Source of the DNA: Sphingobacteriales bacterium
GTDB lineage: Bacteria; Bacteroidota; Bacteroidia; Chitinophagales; Chitinophagaceae
DNA length: 64,000 bases
Direction: 5' to 3'
Assembly: GCA_003963365.1 (NCBI GenBank)
Contig: RXJG01000003.1
Span: 302,878-366,877, forward strand
Part shown: positions 40,291 through 49,242 of the stretch, piece after piece
Numbering within the stretch: the stretch's first letter is position 1
Layout: each line of letters opens with the position of its first letter
Position numbers and translations under genes: made by a program
Notes under the pieces: model-generated
What the model was told of the DNA's origin: nothing
Seen by the model: only the letters and a program-made list of their open reading frames with translations
Databases searched by the model: none

Positions 40291-42455
40291 TTTACTGGTT
40301 ATTGACAACAGAATATCCTCCTTTCTTTGGAGGCGGCATAAGCACTTACTGTTTGCATACGGCAACAATGCTAACAGAAAAAGGCTATGCTGTTTCCGTT
40401 TTTGTCAACGATGCCTCTGTTAAGAGAATAGAGGTTACAGAAAATGAAGGTATCCGGGTTATCAGGTTTAATCCCACCGCAACCAAAGAATCTTTTTACC
40501 TGGGTCATGTAGCCAGTATCAGTTATGAGTTTGCCCACATCGTAAAGTATTTTATTGAAAAGGAGGGTAAACCTGATATAATAGAATCACAGGAATATCT
40601 TGGAATCGCCTATTACCTGCTTCAGTACAAAAAAATGTGTTATTCATGGTGCAATGATGTACCGGTGATAATAACTATGCATTCACCTTCCTTTCTTTAC
40701 ATGGAATATAATCATGTTCCTGAATACAGGTACCCAAATTATTGGATTTGCGAGATGGAAAGGTTTTGTTTACAGGCAGCAGATCATGTTATTTCACCAA
40801 GTAAATACATGGTGGCTGAACTGGGAAAAAGGTTTCAATTAGAACATAATAATATTTCAGTAATACCAAATCCTTTTAAGTTTAATGAAAAGCAGCGCAA
40901 TGTGGATTTTAAAAGACCCGGGGAAATCGTTTTTTATGGAAAACTTACTGCACAGAAAGGAGCATTTCAATTGCTGTTATATTTTAAGCAACTTTGGGAT
41001 AATGGCTTATATAGAAGCCTGACTTTAGTGGGTGGGCAGGATATCGTTTATCATCCAGAGGGCAGAACTATGGGTGACATTATCCGAAAGAGGTATAAAA
41101 AGTACATAGCGTTGGAACTATTGAGACTGGAAGATAGAATCAAACCAACACAAATCAGCGAAAGGTTACAATCGGCCGAATTAGTTATTATTCCCAGTAA
41201 TAACGATAACCTGCCTTATGTCGTAGCAGAAATGATGAGTTTGGGCAAAATCGTTTTGGTATCAAAACAGGGCGGACATAGTGAAGTGGTTGATCATACG
41301 ATTAATGGTTTTGTTTTTGATCATGAATATCCTGAGACTTTTATTGACCAAATTAAAAAAATACTCAGTCTTGAAAAGAGAACATTACTTGATGTATCGA
41401 ATAATGCTATAAAACGGGTTGAAACTTTTTTTAACTACGAGAAAGTCTTTCAGGATAAACATACCGTCATTAAAACGCTTATAAATAACCAAACCGGTTA
41501 TGCAAATGAATTTCCATATATCCGTAGATCAATACAAAAAACAACTGTTGCTGCAGAAATAACAAAAAGTAGTAAGCTGTCTGTAGTGATTCCTTTTTAT
41601 AATCTGGGTTTATATTTGAATGATGCAGTTCAATCTGTAAAAAAAAGTAGTTATGCTGATAAGGAGATAATTATCGTTAATGATGGTTCAACTGATAAAC
41701 TCAGTTTACAGGTACTGGATAATCTAAGAAACGATCCTGATGTAAGAATTATTGATGCTGCAAAATCGGGTATTGCAAAAACCAGGAATACAGGTGCAAC
41801 AGTTGCTTCGGGTAAATACCTGGCTTTTCTTGATGCAGACGACAAGGTGGAACCCGATTATTATTTAAAAGCCATATCTGTTTTAAATAATTATAATAAT
41901 GTTCATTTTGTTGGTTGCTGGATAAAATATTTTGGTGATTCCGGTAAAATCTGGCCGGCATTTAATCCGGAACCGCCCCTGATATTATACCACAATTTAA
42001 TTAATTCCAGTTCACTTGTTTATAAGCGGATTAGCTTTTTAGAGCATGGAAAAAATGACAGCTATATGCTGTTCCAGGGATGGGAAGATTATGAAAGTGT
42101 TGTTTCCATGATAGCAAATGGCTCGTATGGGGTGGTTTTACCTGAGCCACTTTTTCAATACCGGATACGACAGGATTCCATGGTTAGAGAATTATCAAAG
42201 GCAAAAAAAATCCTTTTGCATCAGTATATATCACAAAAACATAAAGAAATATTTTCGAATTTCACAGTTGATTTATTCAATCTTCAAAATGCGAATGGAC
42301 CATCCCTGGAAATTGATAACCCGTCATTAGATTATCACCTGTCAGATAATATTCCATGGAAAGGTAAATCAGCACAAAAAATTATCAGGATAATTAAAAA
42401 AAATAAACAGGCAAAAAAAATAGTGTATAAGCTATATAGCCTTATAAAAAAATAG
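40287..42455 (+). CDS. Bifunctional GT4-GT2 glycosyltransferase
   Basis: A 722-residue fusion. The N-terminal half (about 1-385) is a GT4 enzyme beginning IYWLLTTEYPPFFGGGISTY, with IVFYGKLTAQKGAFQLL and the SAELVIIPSNNDNLPYVVAEMMSLG motif. The C-terminal part (about 430-640) is a GT2 enzyme with LSVVIPFYNLGLYLNDAV, IIVNDGSTDKL, LAFLDADDKVEPDYY and FQGWEDYESVVSM. The start must be a TTG at 40287, since the first strand begins one residue later and no ATG or GTG is in frame upstream; it overlaps the previous stop in TTGA. Two successive sugar additions by one chain are inferred. It is followed after 3 bases by the exporter permease gene. Confidence 0.92.
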   Translation: MIYWLLTTEYPPFFGGGISTYCLHTATMLTEKGYAVSVFVNDASVKRIEVTENEGIRVIRFNPTATKESFYLGHVASISYEFAHIVKYFIEKEGKPDIIESQEYLGIAYYLLQYKKMCYSWCNDVPVIITMHSPSFLYMEYNHVPEYRYPNYWICEMERFCLQAADHVISPSKYMVAELGKRFQLEHNNISVIPNPFKFNEKQRNVDFKRPGEIVFYGKLTAQKGAFQLLLYFKQLWDNGLYRSLTLVGGQDIVYHPEGRTMGDIIRKRYKKYIALELLRLEDRIKPTQISERLQSAELVIIPSNNDNLPYVVAEMMSLGKIVLVSKQGGHSEVVDHTINGFVFDHEYPETFIDQIKKILSLEKRTLLDVSNNAIKRVETFFNYEKVFQDKHTVIKTLINNQTGYANEFPYIRRSIQKTTVAAEITKSSKLSVVIPFYNLGLYLNDAVQSVKKSSYADKEIIIVNDGSTDKLSLQVLDNLRNDPDVRIIDAAKSGIAKTRNTGATVASGKYLAFLDADDKVEPDYYLKAISVLNNYNNVHFVGCWIKYFGDSGKIWPAFNPEPPLILYHNLINSSSLVYKRISFLEHGKNDSYMLFQGWEDYESVVSMIANGSYGVVLPEPLFQYRIRQDSMVRELSKAKKILLHQYISQKHKEIFSNFTVDLFNLQNANGPSLEIDNPSLDYHLSDNIPWKGKSAQKIIRIIKKNKQAKKIVYKLYSLIKK

Positions 42456-42458
42456 TGT

Positions 42459-43256
42459 ATGATACTAAGAATAATGCAAGACTGGTTAAGGAGATCCAAT
42501 AAAGTGGAAAGAATATGGCTGCTGGCTAAAATTGAGTTTAAACTCAGGTATTATGAAAATAAATTAGGGTTATTGTGGGCCCTTATAAAACCCATTATGG
42601 ATATATGTATTTATTACGTTGTATTCAAAATAATACTTAAAACAGATGTGCCGGCATTTGCTTCTTATCTTTTTATTGGCCTTATCCTCTGGAACTTTTT
42701 TGTGGAATCCACATCGGGTACTATCCAGATTTTGAATACAAAAAAATATTTGTATGAATACAGCAATATGAACAAACTGGAAATTTATTTTTCCACTTTA
42801 TTTGCCAACAGTATTGGCTTCTTTTTCAATTTTGTTATGTTCCTGCTGTTTTATACCACACTTGAAAAAGAATATACCGGTTTATCCTATCACATAATAC
42901 TGATGATACCGTTATTTGTTAATCTTTATATTTTATCGATTGGTACATCCCTGATACTTTCAACGGTGTACATTATTGCTAAGGATATTTCCCAGGTATG
43001 GCAGGTGTTTGTATCCTTCCTTTTCTTTCTGTCGCCCATATTCTATAAGCTTTCTAGATTTAAAGACGCATTACCATCTTTTGAATATGCTAACCCCATT
43101 GCCGGTATCATTATAAATGCGAGGGATGTTTTAATGCAACATAAATGGCCGGACTGGCAGTTGTTTATTTTCGATTTCGGGTATGCTATTTTTCTTTTAC
43201 TCGTTGGTTTGATATTATTAAACAAGTTAGGTTCAAAAGCAGCAGAAAAACTTTAA
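42459..43256 (+). CDS. wzm: Polysaccharide ABC exporter, membrane subunit (Wzm type)
   Basis: A 265-residue inner-membrane protein of the ABC-2 family with six membrane segments. The N-terminal amphipathic region WLLAKIEFKLRYYENKLGLLWALIKPI is the gate-helix and IF-helix signature of Wzm/TagG/KpsM permeases. The first membrane helices follow in ICIYYVVFKIIL and FASYLFIGLILWNFF, and the C-terminal region has SFLFFLSPIFYKL and FEYANPIAGIIINARDVLM. Together with the ATPase encoded 12 bases downstream it would move a lipid-linked polysaccharide from cytoplasm to periplasm. The ATG at 42459 follows the preceding glycosyltransferase stop by 3 bases. Confidence 0.95.
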   Translation: MILRIMQDWLRRSNKVERIWLLAKIEFKLRYYENKLGLLWALIKPIMDICIYYVVFKIILKTDVPAFASYLFIGLILWNFFVESTSGTIQILNTKKYLYEYSNMNKLEIYFSTLFANSIGFFFNFVMFLLFYTTLEKEYTGLSYHIILMIPLFVNLYILSIGTSLILSTVYIIAKDISQVWQVFVSFLFFLSPIFYKLSRFKDALPSFEYANPIAGIIINARDVLMQHKWPDWQLFIFDFGYAIFLLLVGLILLNKLGSKAAEKL

Positions 43257-43267
43257 TACTTATTTAC

Positions 43268-44005
43268 ATGGAAAATACGATCGCATTACTGGCAAAAAAT
43301 ATAAGTAAAACTTTTCACATCACAGAAGACAGTCATAACACCGTTAAACACCGGCTTTTTAATTTATTTAATCCGCCAAGAGCTAAAAAAGTTCCGGCTT
43401 TAAAAATGATGTCGTTCGAAATTAAAAAAGGTGAGTGTATTGGATTGATTGGACGAAATGGTTGCGGTAAGTCAACGCTAACCAAATTATTAGCGGGTGT
43501 TTACCAGCCTGATACAGGTTATTTGAAAATTAACGGTACTACAATGTTGATGAATCTTGGTGTGGGTATGAGCCATGAATTAACCGCCAGGGAAAATATT
43601 TATGTTTCCGGCTCGGTACTGGGTATGAAGATAAAAGAAGTGGATGCCATCTTTGATAAGATTGTTGATTTCGCAGAGATACGGGAATTTGTGGATGCCA
43701 AGATTAAATACTTCTCTTCCGGCATGGTGGCCAGGCTTGCTTTTTCAATTGCAGTGAATGCAGGTGCTGACATAATGTTTCTGGATGAAATATTTGCAGT
43801 GGGAGATATGAAGTTCCAGGAAAAAGCCATTAAAGTTTTTGAAAGTAGCTGGATTGAGGGTAAAACAGTAATACTTGTCAGTCATTCAATGGATGTAATC
43901 CGTAAGTACTGCAGCCGTGCCGCTTTTATGAAAAACGGGGAAATGATTTACCTGGGTGAAACAGGAAAAGCCATTGAGTTATATGAGCAGGATAATCAAT
44001 CCTGA
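43268..44005 (+). CDS. wzt: Polysaccharide ABC exporter, ATPase subunit (short Wzt type)
   Basis: A 245-residue ATPase starting MENTIALLAKNISKTF (ATG at 43268). Walker A is GLIGRNGCGKST, the signature is KYFSSGMVARLAFS, Walker B is IMFLDEIFAVGD and the switch is VSHSMD. The TagH/Wzt-type features HRLFNLFNP and ARENIYVSGSVLGM are visible. It ends right after the nucleotide domain (ELYEQDNQS) and lacks the C-terminal carbohydrate-binding domain that lets Wzt of E. coli O9a recognise a capped chain. The exporter is therefore probably not gated by a Wzt-bound cap, or recognition is done by another protein. The last 10 bases overlap the convergent ligase-like gene. Confidence 0.95.
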   Translation: MENTIALLAKNISKTFHITEDSHNTVKHRLFNLFNPPRAKKVPALKMMSFEIKKGECIGLIGRNGCGKSTLTKLLAGVYQPDTGYLKINGTTMLMNLGVGMSHELTARENIYVSGSVLGMKIKEVDAIFDKIVDFAEIREFVDAKIKYFSSGMVARLAFSIAVNAGADIMFLDEIFAVGDMKFQEKAIKVFESSWIEGKTVILVSHSMDVIRKYCSRAAFMKNGEMIYLGETGKAIELYEQDNQS

Positions 44006-45270
44006 TTGTTAATGACCAATATAAATGGGATAAAAAAACTGAATACGATGGTGCTGAAACTACGATCGAGAAAATTATCGGTAATAAGTGCAAAAGCAAA
44101 GGTTAGTATAACAGCTAACGCTAAAAGGTTTTTTCGTTTAACAGCATACACCAATGGGCCAATAATAAAACCTAACATAAAAAATATAAGTCCAATAACG
44201 CCGAGGCTGCTTAGTATATCGAGGTATTGATTGTGCAGGTTTTTTTTGGTTTTAATAGCCATGGTAAAGTTCTTTTTTTCATAAATGGCAAAGAGAATGT
44301 CCTTACGATCACCTAATCCCACACCAGTAAGGAAATTTGATTTGGCCATTTCCCATCCGCACCGCCAAACTGCCAGCCGGAAATTAGCACCATTCCACTG
44401 GTCGGCAGTTAGCGTTCCGGCATAATGGGCTTCATCACTGGTATTGCTATAATTGTAGTTAGTATAGGTTAGTTCTTTGAACCGGTTAAAAGTTTTGGGA
44501 AACAATTTGAATAATACAACTATTCCAATTATCATCCCGATGAGTAAGGTAAATAGTTCAAGGTATTTTTTGTTTTTAAGAAGATACAGGAATGCATAGA
44601 GCAGGATAAACGAATACAAAACAATCATTGCATTACGTCCGGCAAGCAGAAAACTAAAAACAAACAATACAAGTAAAAAGAAATATAATAAAGGTTTACC
44701 GGGCAGGGATGTTGAGCTTAACAGGTAAATAATACTGAATACAGAAAGATTAACCAGCGTTGAAATGTATATGGATTGTTTTCCTGTAAAACTGGTTAAC
44801 GCATCATTGTAAAGATAGGCGCTGTTACCACTTTGCATTGTCTGCCGTAGGGCAGCAGTTATACAAAGTATGGCAGCAACAACTGTGAACAGGCTAAACC
44901 AGTAAAGCAATTTATCAAACAATTCACGGGGTATTTGCAGCAAACCAACAGAACAGGTAAACAATAAGAGAGGAATACGGAGTTGAAGTGTTGACCAGCC
45001 TGAATGTTGATTTGTTGATAATAAAACACTGGTAATACTCCATAAAAAAAATAATAACATGAAAATAAGGTACCAGCGTTTTTTAATCATGGAAAAAAAG
45101 GAAATAGTTCGGTTGTAATAAAAACTGTAGCAAAAAATCAACCCAATGAAAATGTTGGTTATTATCATTGTGGGTTGCCAGTACAGGGTGGCAATAAATC
45201 CCCATAATAACCAATAAAGAATTGTAGTGTCCCTGGAATATTTTGATGGTAAGAGTAATGTTAAAAGCAT
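43996..45270 (-). CDS. O-antigen ligase-like (WaaL/Wzy family) membrane protein
   Basis: A 424-residue polytopic inner-membrane protein with about 11 hydrophobic segments and one large periplasmic loop (about 270-345) carrying basic and aromatic residues (WRCGWEMAKSNFLTGVGLGD, then KTKKNLHNQYLDILSSLG). The HNQYLDILSSLGVIGL motif is the Wzy_C signature of ligases and polymerases. Beside an ABC-type exporter, which needs no Wzy, ligation of the exported chain to lipid A-core or another acceptor is the better guess. It is encoded convergently to the Wzt gene with a 10-base overlap and divergently from the WaaE-like gene. It starts at the ATG at 45270, with a TTACTTTG box about 35 bases upstream. 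Confidence 0.88.
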   Translation of the reverse strand: MLLTLLLPSKYSRDTTILYWLLWGFIATLYWQPTMIITNIFIGLIFCYSFYYNRTISFFSMIKKRWYLIFMLLFFLWSITSVLLSTNQHSGWSTLQLRIPLLLFTCSVGLLQIPRELFDKLLYWFSLFTVVAAILCITAALRQTMQSGNSAYLYNDALTSFTGKQSIYISTLVNLSVFSIIYLLSSTSLPGKPLLYFFLLVLFVFSFLLAGRNAMIVLYSFILLYAFLYLLKNKKYLELFTLLIGMIIGIVVLFKLFPKTFNRFKELTYTNYNYSNTSDEAHYAGTLTADQWNGANFRLAVWRCGWEMAKSNFLTGVGLGDRKDILFAIYEKKNFTMAIKTKKNLHNQYLDILSSLGVIGLIFFMLGFIIGPLVYAVKRKNLLALAVILTFAFALITDNFLDRSFSTIVFSFFIPFILVINNQD

Positions 45271-45459
45271 AATGGTTCAATTCTGTCAGTACAGGATATA
45301 TGCAAAGTAATAACATAAAATTGTAACAGGGAGAAACGGAAGAAAGAAGTTTGGAAACATAAAATTCATAACCGCCTCATCAATAATGTAGTAATGTAAA
45401 ACTGAATACGTCACCAATAACCTGTATAGTATATTAACCTTAACGTAAACTTATATGGT

Positions 45460-46215
45460 ATGAAACCTTTGTCAGTTGTAATCATTTGCAGAAATGAAGA
45501 GAAAATAATAGGAACCACTATTGAGAGTGTTAAAGATATTACAGATGATATTGTATGTGTTGATAATGGCAGCACAGATAATACACTATCTGTAATTAAG
45601 CAATTTGGTGCCCGTTTGGAAGAAACCATTTGGGAAGGGTTTGGTAAAACCCGGAATAAAGCACTAGCATTTGCAAAATATGACTGGATATTAATGCTGG
45701 ATGCTGATGAACCGGTTGATACTGTCCTGAAACAATCTATTTTAAATGAAAATTTTACTGACCCCTATTTGGTATACAAGCTTACACGAAAAAATTACTT
45801 TGCCGGTACACATTTAAAGTTTGGTGAATGGGGCAGAAAGGCATCACACATTCGCCTGTTTCACCGGGATTATACCAAATGGGAGGAGGCAGAAGTCCAT
45901 GAAAAAGTTATACTCCCACCCGGAGCAGTGGTAAAAACTTTAAACGGCCATATTCTTCATTACACCGCCGATAATGTAACTGACTTTGAAACTAAAATGA
46001 CGAAATATGCTTTTTTGTCTGCCCATAAATATTACCGGTACGGAACCAAAAGTAATTTTTTCAAAATCTATATCTCCCCTGTTTTTTCTTTTATATTAAA
46101 TTATTTTTTCAGACTGGGATTTTTGGATGGCACGAGAGGTTTTTTTATTGCCCGAACCAGTGCGTTGTATACTCATTTAAAATATGTTATTCTACGGAAA
46201 ATGCAGCGATCCTGA
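45460..46215 (+). CDS. Family 2 glycosyltransferase, WaaE/KdtX-like
   Basis: A 251-residue GT-A enzyme with LSVVIICRNEEKIIGTTIESV, IVCVDNGSTDNTL, the DxD motif WILMLDADEPV, and the WaaE-type acceptor region FGEWGRKASHIRLFHRDYTKWEEAEVHEKV. Two C-terminal hydrophobic helices (FKIYISPVFSFILNYFF) probably bind the membrane. WaaE-like enzymes add glucose or heptose to the LPS inner core, so a core-LPS role is plausible. The 189-base gap to the divergent ligase gene holds both promoters. It starts at the ATG at 45460. The gene 98 bases downstream is an ABC exporter on the same strand. Confidence 0.9.
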   Translation: MKPLSVVIICRNEEKIIGTTIESVKDITDDIVCVDNGSTDNTLSVIKQFGARLEETIWEGFGKTRNKALAFAKYDWILMLDADEPVDTVLKQSILNENFTDPYLVYKLTRKNYFAGTHLKFGEWGRKASHIRLFHRDYTKWEEAEVHEKVILPPGAVVKTLNGHILHYTADNVTDFETKMTKYAFLSAHKYYRYGTKSNFFKIYISPVFSFILNYFFRLGFLDGTRGFFIARTSALYTHLKYVILRKMQRS

Positions 46216-46313
46216 GCCAGCTTAAATCCTGAAGGCTGCTGTATCGCAGCAATCTTGTCAGTTTTCCCGAACTTGTACTGTTTTTGCTGCAAGAAACACT
46301 TCAATTATAGTTT

Positions 46314-48155
46314 ATGAAAATTCTGCTCACTTATATTAAGCCATATAAATGGTTAGTGGTACTGGCGTTGGTATTGGCTGCCATCAACCAGGTATTTTCC
46401 ATGCTTGATCCTTTTTTCTTTGGGAAGATGTTTGATATGTATGCAACCCACCCATTTGAAAAAGGCAATTATCAACTGAAAGAAACTATTGGTGCTTTAG
46501 GCAAAGTAGTAAAACAAAAAGTTTTTGTTCCCACCGGTGAAACAAGAAATGCAACTGAATTTATATGGGGTGTGCTGGGTTTTGTTGGTATCCTGGTTGG
46601 TGTGGCAATGGTATCAAGAATTGCAAAAGCGTTCCAGGATTATTTTGGCAATGTGATTGTTCAAAAATTTGGTGCTAAAATTTTTACCGATGGATTAAAG
46701 CATTCTATGCGTTTACCTTACCAGGAGTTTGAAGATCAGCGAAGCGGTGAAACATTATCTATCTTAACTAAGGTCCGTACTGATACAGAAAAATTCATTA
46801 TTTCCTTTATCAATGTACTTTTTGGATTGATGGTAGGTGTCATCTTTGTATCTGTATATTCTTTCTCGCTGCACTGGTCTATCATGCCAGTTTATTTTGG
46901 AGGCATATTATTATTGACATTATTAACTGGTGTACTCAGCAAAAAAATAAAAACCATTCAGAAAAAAATTGTGAAGGAAACTACTGCGCTGGCTGGTAGT
47001 ACTACTGAAAGTTTAAGAAACATTGAACTGGTAAAAAGCCTTGGATTAACACAGCAGGAAATTAACCGCCTGAACAACAATACGTATAAAATTTTAGGAC
47101 TTGAATTAAAAAAAGTAAAAAGCATCCGGACCTTAAGTTTTATACAGGGAACATTTGTAAATGCTTTAAGACAGGTTATCATTTTTATGCTGCTTTGGCT
47201 GGTGTTTAAGCAAAACATTACACCCGGACAACTGATGACACTAATGTTTTATTCCTTCTTCATTTTTGGACCATTGCAGGAAATTGGCAATATTATTATT
47301 GTTTACCGGGAAGCAGAAGCCTCCTTAAACAACTTTCATAATTTAATGCAGAAAGCACCGGAACCAGAACCTGCTCAACCCAGGCACCTCGGCGACATTC
47401 AAACACTGAGTTTTGATAAAGTAGCTTTTAAACACCAAACCGCTCAGCAAAAAGCCATTGATGGAATCAGCTTTGATGTTAAGTCTGGCGAAACAATTGC
47501 TTTTGTAGGACCATCGGGCTCAGGAAAATCAACACTAATGAAGTTATTGGTTGGCCTTTATCGTCCGCAGGAAGGAAGGATTTTATACAACCAGTTAGAT
47601 GAAAATGAAATTAATTTCAACGACCTGCGCAACCAGATTGGTTTTGTAACACAGGATACTCAATTATTTGCCGGAACAATAAAAGAAAACTTAATGTTTG
47701 TAAACCCGGATGCCACGGATGATGACCTGAGAGATGTTTTAGATAAAGCCTCCTGCAATAATTTATTGTCAAGAGCTGAAAAAGGATTGGACACGATGAT
47801 TGGTGAAGGCGGATTAAAATTAAGTGGTGGTGAAAAACAACGCTTGTCTATTGCAAGAGCATTATTGCGTAAACCCAAACTGCTGATATTTGATGAAGCT
47901 ACTTCCGCACTGGATTCTTTAACGGAAGAAGAGATTACTGAAACTATCCGTGAGGTTTCATCACAGCAAAATCAAATAACCATTTTAATCGCCCATCGTT
48001 TATCTACCATCATGCATGCCAACCGTATTTATGTTCTGGAACAGGGCGAAGTAGTGGAAACTGGCAATCATGAAAGTTTATTGGCTGAAAAAGGATTGTA
48101 TTATGCTATGTGGCGTCAGCAGATTGGGGAAAGAAAGAAAATGCAGGTAGCGTAG
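46314..48155 (+). CDS. ABC exporter with fused membrane and ATPase domains (MsbA-like)
   Basis: A 613-residue half-transporter that would work as a homodimer in the inner membrane. The N-terminal six-helix domain runs about 10-340, with an unusual periplasmic/loop stretch of about 45 residues (YATHPFEKGNYQLKETIGAL...) between the first two helices. The ATPase domain (about 370-605) has Walker A VGPSGSGKST, Q-loop FVTQDTQLF, signature KLSGGEKQRLSIARAL, Walker B LLIFDEATSALDS and the H-loop AHRLST. The family moves lipids, peptides or drugs. Position after LPS genes suggests lipid A-core flipping, but a multidrug or peptide exporter is equally possible. Confidence 0.92.
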   Translation: MKILLTYIKPYKWLVVLALVLAAINQVFSMLDPFFFGKMFDMYATHPFEKGNYQLKETIGALGKVVKQKVFVPTGETRNATEFIWGVLGFVGILVGVAMVSRIAKAFQDYFGNVIVQKFGAKIFTDGLKHSMRLPYQEFEDQRSGETLSILTKVRTDTEKFIISFINVLFGLMVGVIFVSVYSFSLHWSIMPVYFGGILLLTLLTGVLSKKIKTIQKKIVKETTALAGSTTESLRNIELVKSLGLTQQEINRLNNNTYKILGLELKKVKSIRTLSFIQGTFVNALRQVIIFMLLWLVFKQNITPGQLMTLMFYSFFIFGPLQEIGNIIIVYREAEASLNNFHNLMQKAPEPEPAQPRHLGDIQTLSFDKVAFKHQTAQQKAIDGISFDVKSGETIAFVGPSGSGKSTLMKLLVGLYRPQEGRILYNQLDENEINFNDLRNQIGFVTQDTQLFAGTIKENLMFVNPDATDDDLRDVLDKASCNNLLSRAEKGLDTMIGEGGLKLSGGEKQRLSIARALLRKPKLLIFDEATSALDSLTEEEITETIREVSSQQNQITILIAHRLSTIMHANRIYVLEQGEVVETGNHESLLAEKGLYYAMWRQQIGERKKMQVA

Positions 48156-48235
48156 ATAAGTAGGATGCAGGATGTAAGAAAGAGGGTTTCATGTATAATT
48201 TTCGTACACCGTACATATAACATCGTACATAAGCT

Positions 48236-48243
48236 TACCTTTG
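48236..48243 (+). promoter_or_regulatory. -7 box TACCTTTG of the DUF983 gene
   Basis: A perfect TAnnTTTG followed by CGGCC lies 16 bases before the ATG at 48260. The upstream gap (48156-48235) is filled with repeat words (GTACACCGTACATATAACATCGTACAT, shown here in part). Confidence 0.55.
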
Positions 48244-48259
48244 CGGCCAAATCAAGATA

Positions 48260-48694
48260 ATGCCAAACAGCAAGAGACCAAGGCCCAATTACTTCTGGAG
48301 TATGCTCACCCTTAAATGTCCACGTTGCAGAAGAGGAGGTATGTTTAGTAATCATAGTGCTTATAATTTAAAACATACGCTGGATATGCCGGAAAGCTGC
48401 CCGGTTTGCGGACAAAAAATGGAACCTGAAGTTGGTTTTTGGTACGGAACCGGTTATGTAAGTTATGCGCTGACTGTTGCTATTTCCGTGGCAACCTTTA
48501 TAGGTTCTATCATTTTATTTCATGTAACATTTATGGACAATTCCGTTTTATGGTGGCTGGGAATCAACTCGGTATTTTTAATCCTGATTCAACCATGGTT
48601 AATGCGGTTCAGCCGGACGATGTATCTCTATTTTTTTGTTCGGTACGATGCTGACTATGATGCAAAAGAAGCAAGAAAGGATTTTCACCATTAG
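48260..48694 (+). CDS. DUF983 zinc-ribbon membrane protein
   Basis: A 144-residue protein with a zinc ribbon (CPRCRRG at about 19-25 and CPVCGQ at about 47-52) followed by two membrane helices (about 68-92 and 97-118) and a charged tail. This is the DUF983 build, of unknown function. In Bacteroidota such proteins are common single genes. It has its own promoter box. The 3' end overlaps the convergent DUF2721 gene by 4 bases. Confidence 0.9.
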   Translation: MPNSKRPRPNYFWSMLTLKCPRCRRGGMFSNHSAYNLKHTLDMPESCPVCGQKMEPEVGFWYGTGYVSYALTVAISVATFIGSIILFHVTFMDNSVLWWLGINSVFLILIQPWLMRFSRTMYLYFFVRYDADYDAKEARKDFHH

Positions 48695-49155
48695 AGTTTT
48701 TGTTCCTCACTATCTTCTGCTTCCTCTTTTGTCCATAAATCTTTGAATACATTGCTTTTTGCCAGTTCTTCCACATCACTCAGCTCCAGCTCAAGGGCAT
48801 TGGTACTTTTTAAAATTTCAATAAGTGAAATTATCAGCGATATAATCAAACTGATAATACTGGCAGCAAAAATATAATGGGCTGCTTCACTATAATCACG
48901 AAAGATAAGGTACATACAAATCATACATAATAAAAAACTCAGCACCCCAAAGGCCTGCATATAACGGATAAGATGGAGGCGGCCCCGCAGGTTGCGAATT
49001 TGCCGGATAATATTTTGTTTATCGTGGTGTTTGAAATATTGTTCGTGCAGTTTCCGGATGAGTGAAGCTAACGCCAGGAAACGATTTGTATAAGCAAGCA
49101 TCAGCAAAGTAATTCCCGGAAATAATAATGCAGGTATATTAATGGAAAGTTCCAT
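48691..49155 (-). CDS. DUF2721 membrane protein
   Basis: A 154-residue inner-membrane protein with three hydrophobic segments (about 8-25, 65-85, 90-113), the LPSI-like start NIPALLFPGITLLMLAYTNRFLALASLIR and the DQNIIRQIRNLRGRLHLI-type basic loop. The pattern fits DUF2721. An acidic C-terminal tail (KEEAEDSEEQKL) follows. The function is unknown. It is convergent with the DUF983 gene, with a 4-base overlap. Confidence 0.85.
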   Translation of the reverse strand: MELSINIPALLFPGITLLMLAYTNRFLALASLIRKLHEQYFKHHDKQNIIRQIRNLRGRLHLIRYMQAFGVLSFLLCMICMYLIFRDYSEAAHYIFAASIISLIISLIISLIEILKSTNALELELSDVEELAKSNVFKDLWTKEEAEDSEEQKL

Positions 49156-49242
49156 AAGAATGTTTGTGGTTAATAAAATCAGTTTACCGCAAAACCAATT
49201 AAAGGTAGTAAAACCTGTGTACCACGTGTTTTTTTTATAATC

